Below are positions 1-4,768 of a stretch of 7,703 bases of DNA, in pieces. The stretch is taken from NCBI GenBank assembly GCA_021814895.1, contig JAKAHN010000027.1, forward strand, positions 1 to 7,703, in the 5' to 3' direction. The stretch's first letter is position 1; every line of letters starts with the position of its first letter. The stretch comes from a bacterium (GTDB taxonomy: Bacteria; Patescibacteriota; Minisyncoccia; Phycocordibacterales; 2-02-FULL-43-11). Under the pieces are notes generated by a model, which saw only the letters and a program-made list of their open reading frames with translations, ran no database searches and was not told where the DNA came from. A program made the translations under genes and the position numbers.

Positions 1-249
1 TTGGCAAGTTTCCATCCATTTCAAGAATTTTCCCACCAATTCCCTATCGGTTTGTTTTTTCTGGTCGGTAATTTGTCCGCGGGTGAATCCGTTTACAGCC
101 AGCGCTTCGTCTTCAATGTGGGCGCCGTCCCAAATCCGGCACTCTTCGTAAAAACGATTTTCCGGATTGTCAAAATCAATCGCGCCGACTGAAACAAGCG
201 AGTCTTTATTTGGATCCACTCCCGATGATTCTACGTCTACGATAATCAT
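1..249 (-). CDS. DEDDh-type 3'-5' exonuclease (DnaQ/RNase T superfamily), N-terminal part
   Basis: The first 83 codons of a minus-strand gene that runs off the left edge. The ATG is at 249 and the frame stays open to base 1. The protein opens with MIIVDVESSGVDP and continues with a hydrophobic strand (SLVSVGAI). Asp5 and Glu7 in D-x-E form the Exo I motif of DEDD exonucleases, the first two ligands of the two catalytic metal ions. The family removes nucleotides from 3' ends, as in proofreading by the Pol III epsilon subunit or RNA trimming by RNase T. The Exo II and Exo III motifs would lie beyond the edge, so proofreading and RNA-processing roles cannot be separated here. No Shine-Dalgarno is visible; upstream sequence is very AT-rich. 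Family call is fairly secure, exact role unknown. Confidence 0.75.
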   Translation of the reverse strand, partial: MIIVDVESSGVDPNKDSLVSVGAIDFDNPENRFYEECRIWDGAHIEDEALAVNGFTRGQITDQKKQTDRELVGKFLKWMETCQ

Positions 250-408
250 AAATTATGTTTTATGAATTAAATAATAAAATATGTTTTATTCTAGAATTAT
301 ATAGAATTGTTGTACCTGTATAATTATTCATTCTATATTTTTATCATTTCGTCAGCGTTTAAAGATATAAATTTTATGCCAGATTTTTCTAAGATTGGAT
401 ATAATATT

Positions 409-1305
409 CTACCAGCAAAACCATTTGGTGATAGTTTCAGCCAGTTCGCGCCAGTGTCCACCGTAACCATGATCGGCGTCTTTTATTATTTTATAATCTA
501 AATTCGGATTATGAGCGCTTAATATTCCGACAATTTTGAACACATCACCATAACAGTATTCGTCTTTATCGCCATAAATTACCAATGAGGGTTTTTTGAT
601 TGATTTGAAATGACGAAGAAGGGGTTTTTTTGATAGCGAAACCTTACGCAGAATTTCGTAAAACGGAAAAATATTGTAATCTCCGTCAGGATTGGCGATA
701 TCAAAAAATCCGGTGTATGAAAATACAAAGTCTGGTAATAAATCTTTGATAATTTCTCCACCATGGCCGGTTTTGATTTTTCTTTTCGATTCCAACAATA
801 TTTTCCAAAACTTGTTTTTACCTAGGAAATCATAATATATGCCAGTATCGTCTCCTCCGGAAAGAATGATATATTTCTCGAAAACGTTTTTTGGTTTGTA
901 GAAATCATAAACGCAAATTTTGTTGGCGCCGGTAGAGTGTCCCATTAAATAAAATTTTCTATAACCGCGTTTTTTTAAGTACGCAACCGCTCCGTCAATA
1001 TCTTTGACGCAATCTTTTATTTTTTCATAAGCCATTCCAAATCGTTCGCGCTTTTCTTTGTTACCAATTTTAACTGTCAGCCTTTTTATAATATGGGCGC
1101 CACGATTATTGAAATAGAAAATGGAAATGTCTTTTTTAGCCAATGTCTCGGCAAAGATTTGGTTTTTTTTGCCAGAATAAAATACCGACGATGAGCCGTT
1201 GCCGTGCAAGTTTATAACAGCCGTTTCCCCAGTGGTCTTATACAAAAGTCCAGGGAGCGAAAGCCCATCGCTTGTATTAAATTCAACAAATTCCGGATTA
1301 ATCAT
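409..1305 (-). CDS. alpha/beta hydrolase family protein (serine hydrolase)
   Basis: A 298-aa cytosolic alpha/beta hydrolase with no signal peptide or membrane segment. The oxyanion-hole strand reads NLHGNGSSS at about residues 32-40. The nucleophile elbow is GHSTG (122-126), making Ser124 the catalytic serine. Candidate acids are Asp246 or Asp248 in YGDKDEY, and His279 in DADHGYGGHW is the catalytic histidine. The N-terminal beta strands (FNTSDGLSLPGLLY) are typical of dienelactone-hydrolase-like or DUF1749-like members. The substrate cannot be told; esters or peptides are usual for the fold. The ATG at 1305 lies 10 bases after the stop of the AI-2E permease gene, so the two are probably co-transcribed. 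That spacer has no ribosome-binding site. I see no hairpin terminator downstream. Confidence 0.85.
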   Translation of the reverse strand: MINPEFVEFNTSDGLSLPGLLYKTTGETAVINLHGNGSSSVFYSGKKNQIFAETLAKKDISIFYFNNRGAHIIKRLTVKIGNKEKRERFGMAYEKIKDCVKDIDGAVAYLKKRGYRKFYLMGHSTGANKICVYDFYKPKNVFEKYIILSGGDDTGIYYDFLGKNKFWKILLESKRKIKTGHGGEIIKDLLPDFVFSYTGFFDIANPDGDYNIFPFYEILRKVSLSKKPLLRHFKSIKKPSLVIYGDKDEYCYGDVFKIVGILSAHNPNLDYKIIKDADHGYGGHWRELAETITKWFCW

Positions 1306-1315
1306 ATTTACAATA

Positions 1316-2350
1316 TTAAACTTGTTTTTCCAAATATTCCCTGAACTCCTTTTTGTATATATCCAAAAGAACGATAAAAATACTGAGAATCATAGGGCCT
1401 ATAATAAAACCGATTGGTCCAAAGGCTGTTACGCCTCCAAGAACGCTCAAAAGTATTAGAAATGGATTTAGAACCATTCCCCTTTTCATCAGTTGCGGGC
1501 CGAGTAAATTATCAATCAGACCAACAGCAACGCTACCCCAAATTAAAAGACCTACAGCCGAGGCGGATTGACCTGTTACAACTAGATAAAGAATAGCTGG
1601 AACGATAATGATAGATGTGCCGAACGTCGGTATAAGGGCAGCCAGAACAGTCAAACTTCCCCAAAGAGTGGGGTTTGGTACGCCAAAAATGAAAAAACCG
1701 AAGCCGGTAAGAGCGCCTTGAATGATGGCCACCATAATCGCTCCTCTTATTACCGAATTTATCGCGAGACCAAGTTTGTCTATTATTTGTCGGTCGTATT
1801 TATCGGCAAGTGGGCTAATTCTTATTGCCACATTTTTCAATTCTTCTCCGTTTTTAAAAATATAAAATAAAGCGATAATACTGATTAGAAGATTAATAAA
1901 CAGAGAGGTGGCGCTTGAAAATATAGAGCCGAGATTGCTAGCTATCCAATTTGAACCGGCTTCCACGATGGAAATCAAACTAACATCTTTTGTCATTGTA
2001 AATTTCGAAATCATATTTTGCAAATTTTCCAAAGCATGTACCCCGATTGTGTTGTCTCCCGTTACGATTTCTTTATATACATTTCTCACCTCAATTGTCG
2101 CTTGAGAAGCAATAAAAGCGAAGGGGGTAATTATCACAAATGTAATAAGGGCAACCGTTATAACAGAAGACAGGGTTTTTCTGCCGTTTAAAAAATTAAC
2201 AATTCTAGTGTAAATTGGCCAAAAAATAACGGCCAGAGTCAAAGCTATGACAAGTCCTTCAATATAAGGCATAAACAAATATACCAAGATCCCGAAAATG
2301 CCGACTAAAAATGTAAGGAAAAAGTAAGATTGGATTCTTTGATAACTCAT
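1316..2350 (-). CDS. AI-2E family transporter (permease)
   Basis: A 344-aa polytopic inner-membrane protein of the AI-2E family (Pfam PF01594; YdiK, YhhQ-like and TqsA-type proteins). About eight hydrophobic segments can be placed, roughly at residues 10-28, 31-48, 62-82, 143-166, 203-223, 229-258, 262-281 and 297-329. The soluble stretch at about 85-140 is the usual extramembrane domain. The C-terminal signature is clear: ALIPTFGT near 238-245, DNLLGPQLMKRG near 280-291, then LNPFLILLSVLGG and FGPIGFIIGP. Length is typical of the family. Substrates are mostly unproven; autoinducer-2 export and Na+/H+ antiport are described for some members. The ATG at 2350 follows a stop-rich AT tract. The gene is first in a two-gene unit with the hydrolase. 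Confidence 0.9.
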   Translation of the reverse strand: MSYQRIQSYFFLTFLVGIFGILVYLFMPYIEGLVIALTLAVIFWPIYTRIVNFLNGRKTLSSVITVALITFVIITPFAFIASQATIEVRNVYKEIVTGDNTIGVHALENLQNMISKFTMTKDVSLISIVEAGSNWIASNLGSIFSSATSLFINLLISIIALFYIFKNGEELKNVAIRISPLADKYDRQIIDKLGLAINSVIRGAIMVAIIQGALTGFGFFIFGVPNPTLWGSLTVLAALIPTFGTSIIIVPAILYLVVTGQSASAVGLLIWGSVAVGLIDNLLGPQLMKRGMVLNPFLILLSVLGGVTAFGPIGFIIGPMILSIFIVLLDIYKKEFREYLEKQV

Positions 2351-2365
2351 ATGGTTTTTTAAATT

Positions 2366-2395
2366 TTTATCAAATTTATAAAAACTTATTGTCTA
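2366..2395 (-). promoter_or_regulatory. possible promoter for the AI-2E permease unit
   Basis: On the minus strand TAGACA (2395-2390) is followed after 18 bases by GATAAA (2371-2366). Transcription from it would start about 12 bases ahead of the ATG at 2350. Both boxes deviate from consensus and the region is AT-rich, so chance matches are likely. Confidence 0.25.
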
Positions 2396-2407
2396 AACAA
2401 AAAAAAC

Positions 2408-2427
2408 TTCGAGTCCCCCGCCCGCTC
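2408..2427 (+). other. tRNA 3'-end-like fragment (tRNA-Gly-like T-loop and acceptor strand)
   Basis: The plus strand reads TTCGAGT, a perfect T-loop, then CCCC, then CGCCCGC, T and C. This matches the order T-loop, T-stem 3' strand (one base short), acceptor 3' strand and discriminator. U73 after a CCCGC acceptor strand is characteristic of bacterial tRNA-Gly. No 5' T-stem, anticodon arm or D-arm precedes it: the bases before are A-rich. It is therefore only the 3' end of a tRNA, not a gene. The left arm of the inverted repeat around tRNA-Pro starts exactly at the first acceptor base (2419). It could be an attachment-site remnant or a coincidence. Confidence 0.35.
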
Positions 2428-2435
2428 AAATTTTT
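2419..2435 (+). repeat. left arm of perfect 17-bp inverted repeat flanking tRNA-Pro
   Basis: CGCCCGCTCAAATTTTT. It is the exact reverse complement of 2517-2533, with the 71-nt tRNA-Pro lying between the arms. The match stops cleanly at both ends: 2418 and 2534 do not pair, nor do the inner neighbours. The outer half of the arm is GC-rich and the inner half AT-rich. Confidence 0.9.
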
Positions 2436-2441
2436 GTCGTA

Positions 2442-2512
2442 TCGGGATGCCGAGAATCGAACTCGGGCCTCACCCTCCCGAAGGGTGTATACGACCACTA
2501 TATTACATCCCG
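2442..2512 (-). tRNA. tRNA-Pro (anticodon CGG)
   Basis: The minus strand folds as a full cloverleaf of 71 nt. The acceptor is CGGGATG with CATCCCG (7 bp). The D stem is ATAT/GTAT around loop AGTGGTC. The anticodon stem is CACCC/GGGTG with loop TTCGGGA, giving anticodon CGG, which reads CCG. The T stem is CCGAG/CTCGG with loop TTCGATT. C1-G72, A73 and G37 fit bacterial proline tRNAs. The CCA tail is not encoded: the bases after A73 are TACGAC, so a CCA-adding enzyme is needed. The D stem is weak, with A10-T25 in place of the usual G10, and the variable loop has only four bases. The gene sits inside a 17-bp inverted repeat, with 4 bases between arm and 5' end and 6 on the 3' side. Confidence 0.92.
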
Positions 2513-2516
2513 GTAT

Positions 2517-2533
2517 AAAAATTTGAGCGGGCG
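2517..2533 (-). repeat. right arm of perfect 17-bp inverted repeat flanking tRNA-Pro
   Basis: AAAAATTTGAGCGGGCG on the plus strand, the exact complement of the left arm at 2419-2435. In a minus-strand transcript the arms would pair into a 17-bp helix that closes the leader and trailer of the tRNA-Pro precursor. Confidence 0.9.
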
Positions 2534-2586
2534 ACCTCTACATTACTTCTCTACCCAATTTCCATATATCACATAACTAATTTAAC

Positions 2587-2611
2587 AAAAAAAAGCTTAG
2601 TTGACCAGCCT
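2587..2611 (-). terminator. weak possible rho-independent terminator
   Basis: On the minus strand AGGCT (2611-2607) can pair with AGCTT (2597-2593), five pairs including one G-T, across a 9-base loop. A run of T follows to 2587. It overlaps the stop codon of the reading-frame remnant at 2610-2819, where an old gene end would be expected. The stem is short, so this is tentative. Confidence 0.3.
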
Positions 2612-2819
2612 AATAGGTGCACACCGTTAGTAATAAGTTTTGATAATTCTTTAAATAATTATCGCAAAATTTTTCCACTTCATCTATCAAAAAGAGATAT
2701 GGTTGATCATTAATTTTAAATTTAATAGAATTATTTGCCACATTATTCATAGCAATCAAACGAATAATTATTTGAGAGATTAGCGAGATTAATATGGTAG
2801 GCAGATAAGTAATCGGTAA
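2610..2819 (-). pseudogene. decayed fragment resembling ATP synthase gamma subunit C-terminus
   Basis: An open minus-strand frame of 69 codons between a TAA (2820-2822) and a TAG (2610-2612), with no convincing start. Its first half reads ILISLISQIIIRLIAMNNV. This resembles the most conserved part of AtpG, where ...LLESLASEHAARMVAMKNA... forms the C-terminal helix: S-L-x-S, then R-[LM]-[IV]-A-M-x-N keep their spacing. After Asn-Asn the similarity ends in this frame, but the neighbouring frame gives ILLNLKLMIN, reminiscent of the L-I-x-x-L-T-L-x-Y-N that follows in AtpG. A frameshift would explain it. The match is short and judged by eye from memory of the family. No atpA or atpD sequence is nearby. 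It could instead be chance or an unrelated small protein. Confidence 0.27.
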
Positions 2820-2833
2820 TTAATGGATTAGAC

Positions 2834-3162
2834 TTAAAAGAATACTTCTTTTTTGACAATTGGTTGAATTGGTAATAAGACCCTCAAGATTAAGGCTACA
2901 ATATCAGAATTTTTTAACAGGCTATCTGTGGCGTTTGAGATTATCGCGAGTGGGTCAGCGCCATTTTCGATTGCCAACTTAACTCCCCTATCAAACATCG
3001 CATCGCCATAATTTAAAATGTTTACTGACTTTGTTTTTTAACAGGTTCAATACTATTCACGTGTATAACTGATTATGATTGATGGGCGTCAATTAATATG
3101 TGATTTTTTCTATAAGGAACAATTAATGGCGTTGATAAAAGTAACAGTGTCACGAAAATCAT
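2834..3162 (-). pseudogene. broken reading frame of a small membrane or secreted protein
   Basis: From ATG at 3162 the minus strand encodes MIFVTLLLLSTPLIVPY, a signal-anchor-like hydrophobic stretch. It then meets a TAA at 3073-3075 and continues in frame as SVIHVNSIEPVKKQSQ to another stop. Near 3030-3045, next to an A-rich run, a shift of one base leads into a second frame that stays open to the TAA at 2834-2836. That frame contains GDAMFDRGVKLAIENGADP and a hydrophobic stretch around IVALILRVLLPIQPI. Read together this would be a protein of about 110 residues carrying one in-frame stop and one frameshift. I do not recognise the family. The second part could alone be a 54-aa ORF starting at 2998. 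Treating the pieces as one broken gene is an inference. Confidence 0.3.
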
Positions 3163-3195
3163 AAATAAAAAAAATCATTTTTCTATGAAAATTAT

Positions 3196-3447
3196 TCAAC
3201 GATGAATACAGCCGGGCCAACAGCACGGCCGACGTTTTCCTTCAATTAATTCGTTACGCACTCTTTTTATTCTATGTTCTCGCGTTTCTGTTTTTTTAGC
3301 CGATTCAACCCAACAGATCCACTCGTTGCGCGCAAGCGGTGTAATATCTTCCCAAGTAATTTCCGCTTTTTTAATAGAAACAATTGCCTTTTCCAAATCT
3401 GCCGGTATTTTATGAACTACTCCTGATGAAATTCCTTTCTTATTCAT
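3196..3447 (-). CDS. YdeI/OmpD-associated family small protein
   Basis: A complete 83-aa soluble protein. The central sequence ITPLARNEWICWVESAKK and the tail EGKRRPCCWPGCIHR are hallmarks of the short form of the YdeI/OmpD-associated (OmdA, PF13376) proteins, sometimes named bacteriocin-protection proteins. Basic residues follow the core (TETREHRIKRV). The N-terminal part (VVHKIPADLEKAI) matches the usual substrate-binding-like lead-in. The CCxxGC-H tail might bind metal, but this is untested. The biochemical role of the family is unclear. An extended -10 box ends only 6 bases before the ATG, suggesting a leaderless mRNA and supporting this start. It is a single-gene unit between tRNA-Val and the decayed region. 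TGA is the stop codon. Confidence 0.88.
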   Translation of the reverse strand: MNKKGISSGVVHKIPADLEKAIVSIKKAEITWEDITPLARNEWICWVESAKKTETREHRIKRVRNELIEGKRRPCCWPGCIHR

Positions 3448-3453
3448 AAGAAA

Positions 3454-3462
3454 ATTATATCA
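3454..3462 (-). promoter_or_regulatory. extended -10 promoter of the YdeI-like gene, leaderless
   Basis: The minus strand reads TGATATAAT (3462-3454), a perfect extended -10 (TG-n-TATAAT). Only TTTCTT separates it from the ATG at 3447. Initiation 7 bases after the box would fall on the A of the start codon. There is no good -35 hexamer 17 bases upstream (AACTAA), which extended -10 promoters can tolerate. Confidence 0.6.
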
Positions 3463-3521
3463 AAAATTTACCATCTTTAGTTACAGACTCTTCCTAATGC
3501 ACGTCTAAATTTGCTTGATTA

Positions 3522-3596
3522 TGGTGCGCGTTGTAGGGATCGAACCTACGACCTTTCCGATGTGAACGGAACGCTCTACCACTGAGCTAAACGCGC
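3522..3596 (-). tRNA. tRNA-Val (anticodon CAC)
   Basis: A 75-nt cloverleaf with encoded CCA on the minus strand. The acceptor is GCGCGTT/AACGCGC (7 bp), the D stem GCTC/GAGC around AGTGGTA, and the anticodon stem TTCCG/CGGAA with loop TTCACAT. The anticodon is CAC, which reads GTG. The variable loop is AGGTC, the T stem GTAGG/CCTAC with loop TTCGATC, then A73 and CCA. All stems are perfectly paired. Its 5' end lies 15 bases after the stop of the 95-aa membrane protein gene, so it may be the last element of that transcript and be cut out by RNase P. No separate promoter is evident in the 15-base gap. Confidence 0.96.
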
Positions 3597-3611
3597 AAAC
3601 AGAAATGGTAA

Positions 3612-3899
3612 TTACCTGATCTCGAATACTGAAACCAGCTTCAAGTACACCTTTTCTACACCTTTCAAAAAATCTCTTACTCTTGGATGCCTGGTTTCGC
3701 CTTTTTTAAACTCTTTTTCAATCCAGATCTTCAATGAAGGATAACTGGCTGATAAGAATAGTACACCCATTAAAATCAAAACTACTCCCTGGAGGAATGG
3801 TAGAAAAAGTCCGATTATACCTAAGAATAAACAACTCCAACCTAAAATTTGCTCAAAAAACCTCCGCACCCTTCCTTTTTGTTTCTTTTCATTATTCAT
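3612..3899 (-). CDS. small membrane protein, PGPGW/DUF454-like
   Basis: A 95-aa protein with a basic N-terminus, a hydrophobic hairpin at about residues 15-53 (LGWSCLFLGIIGLFLPFLQG then VVLILMGVLFLSASY), and a charged amphipathic C-terminus. The layout G-x-x-G-L-x-L-P, a turn, then a second helix ending L-S-x-S-Y-P is like PGPGW (PF09656) or YbaN/DUF454 membrane proteins. The Pro-Gly-Pro-Gly turn is not conserved: it reads PFLQG. No activity is known for these families. The ATG overlaps the TGA of the upstream gene by four bases (ATGA), which implies translational coupling. The protein pairs with another small two-helix membrane protein, so the two may act together; this is inference. tRNA-Val follows 15 bases after the stop. 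Confidence 0.72.
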   Translation of the reverse strand: MNNEKKQKGRVRRFFEQILGWSCLFLGIIGLFLPFLQGVVLILMGVLFLSASYPSLKIWIEKEFKKGETRHPRVRDFLKGVEKVYLKLVSVFEIR

Positions 3900-4240
3900 T
3901 TTAAACTTTTCTCAGTCAAATTATCTTTATTTTGATTATTTTCAACGTTTACTATTTTCCATTGCATTATTTTTATATAGAACCATTCTATTCTGCCTAT
4001 CCAGTTTACTTTTTGCGGATGTTTGTTTTTTATACGTTCAAGAGAATCTATAGCTAAATCTTGAACATGTTTGTTCATTCTTGAAATTAAATAAAGTCCA
4101 ATAATAATCGCAAAAAGTCCGCTCCAAAAAGAATTTAAGATACTGACAACACCCGCCGCTATAAGTGACAAACCTAATCCTTGAATTAAATTATTCAAAC
4201 TCAAATCATTTGCATTATTTTTTATTTTCTCATTTTCCAT
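3896..4240 (-). CDS. hypothetical two-helix membrane protein
   Basis: A 114-aa protein if the ATG at 4240 is used. A TTG at 4264 in the same frame would add eight residues (MSRLTDKK) and overlap the upstream gene by 8 bases. The ATG is preferred because the TTG lies inside the end of the upstream gene, but the choice is open. After a polar Asn/Lys-rich N-terminus there are two hydrophobic segments, about 18-35 (IQGLGLSLIAAGVVSIL) and 39-54 (WSGLFAIIIGLYLIS). A basic and then acidic, Asn-rich cytosolic tail follows. I do not recognise the family; the tail segment WIGRIEWFYIKIMQW is notably aromatic. It ends in an ATGA overlap with the PGPGW-like gene and sits 16 bases after the Ada-like gene, so all three are likely one operon. 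Confidence 0.65.
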   Translation of the reverse strand: MENEKIKNNANDLSLNNLIQGLGLSLIAAGVVSILNSFWSGLFAIIIGLYLISRMNKHVQDLAIDSLERIKNKHPQKVNWIGRIEWFYIKIMQWKIVNVENNQNKDNLTEKSLK

Positions 4241-4256
4241 TTTTTTATCTGTTAAC

Positions 4257-4670
4257 CTACTCAAGACCTTTGCAATTTGCCGCCGGAGTATATCCGGCTA
4301 ATCTCGCCTTCTCAATTGAGGGGAAATAAATTAAGTTTTTTTCTGATATATTTTTTACCCCTCCGCACCAAGGGAAATAGTACTTTGTTCCGTTTTTTGA
4401 CGCAACTACTTGCCCGCTATTTTGCGAAGCGGACACCACTGAAGCGCCATTTTTATTATTAAACGCCTCAAAAACGCCATCTACTTCCTTATTTTTGACG
4501 TCTGCAACGCCCGTAGTCTGACTCGGCGCTTCTATTGAAATTCCCCTTCTTTCTGAATTTATTTTTGATAATCGGCCTAAACCAAAAGCGCTAATCCCGA
4601 CCAAAATAATCACAGCTGTTATAAAAAACCTGTCAGACTTGCATTTATCGACAATTTCGTGTATTGTCAT
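4257..4670 (-). CDS. membrane-anchored protein with Ada-like Cys domain
   Basis: A 137-aa protein from the ATG at 4670 (MTIHEIVDKCKSDRFF). A single membrane segment lies at about 14-34 (FITAVIILVGISAFGLGRL), then a Ser/Asn/Gly-rich linker of about 50 residues. The C-terminal module at 89-137 has GTKYYFPWCGG and GYTPAANCKGL. This is like the small domain related to the Ada metal-binding fold (PF02805) seen tethered to membranes in Parcubacteria-like genomes. Cys102 and Cys133 remain as potential ligands, fewer than the four cysteines of true Ada. DNA repair activity is unlikely; the domain is probably outside the membrane. The frame extends upstream to a TTG at 4727, but a TATAAT box lies just ahead of the ATG at 4670, so the shorter form is chosen. 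ATG 4676 is an alternative. Confidence 0.65.
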   Translation of the reverse strand: MTIHEIVDKCKSDRFFITAVIILVGISAFGLGRLSKINSERRGISIEAPSQTTGVADVKNKEVDGVFEAFNNKNGASVVSASQNSGQVVASKNGTKYYFPWCGGVKNISEKNLIYFPSIEKARLAGYTPAANCKGLE

Positions 4671-4674
4671 AATC

Positions 4675-4682
4675 ATTATAAT
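4675..4682. promoter_or_regulatory. symmetrical -10 box (ATTATAAT) in the divergent region
   Basis: ATTATAAT contains TATAAT on the minus strand (4680-4675) and on the plus strand (4677-4682). The minus box ends 4 bases before the ATG at 4670, so its transcript would start at about the start codon. The plus box could serve rpmA with a leader of about 80 bases. Neither has a convincing -35 hexamer at the usual distance. Confidence 0.35.
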
Positions 4683-4698
4683 AACATAACAGCTTCTA

Positions 4699-4746
4699 AG
4701 CTTGTAGTTTATAGGCTTTTCAGCCAAAACGAATTCTCTACAAGCT
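4699..4746 (+). repeat. nested inverted repeat upstream of rpmA
   Basis: AGCTTGTAG (4699-4707) is the perfect complement of CTACAAGCT (4738-4746), with 30 bases between. Inside lies a second hairpin, GGCT (4714-4717) with AGCC (4722-4725) around TTTC. Short AGCTA-type direct repeats follow at 4744-4762. In the rpmA leader RNA this would fold as a long stem with an inner hairpin about 20 bases before the start codon. It could be a control element, or a DNA-level operator. Confidence 0.5.
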
Positions 4747-4768
4747 ATCAGCTAACAGCTAATTTTCT

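Larger units (their letters stand above)
2534..3195. other. about 660-bp region without an intact gene
   Basis: No full-length coding sequence is visible on either strand between the tRNA-Pro repeat and the end of the YdeI-like gene. What can be seen are two runs of minus-strand reading frame with protein-like sequence, interrupted by stops and shifts (2610-2819 and 2834-3162), and a weak hairpin with a T-tract at 2587-2611. No CRISPR-like repeats, tRNA or insertion-sequence ends were found. Such a gap stands out against the neighbouring genes, which lie within 10 to about 100 bases of each other. Confidence 0.6.

Noticed and set aside
1..192. Plus-strand open frame at the left edge
   Set aside because: It is antisense to the exonuclease frame on the minus strand, which has a clear catalytic D-x-E motif.
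254..297. Direct repeat TATGTTTTAT and palindrome ATTCTAGAAT upstream of the exonuclease gene
   Set aside because: They are short and made of A/T-rich sequence expected by chance in this background. The TATAAT at 296-301 (minus) has no -35 partner.
2853..2878. TTGACA followed by TAATAA on the plus strand
   Set aside because: The spacing is only 14 bases and no plus-strand gene follows.
3126..3164. 12-codon plus-strand ORF (MALIKVTVSRKS) behind AAGGAA
   Set aside because: It is too short to judge and overlaps the better-looking minus-strand remnant; most likely chance.
3165..3195. Terminator after the YdeI-like gene
   Set aside because: There is a T-rich run on the minus strand, but only a 4-bp stem can form before it.
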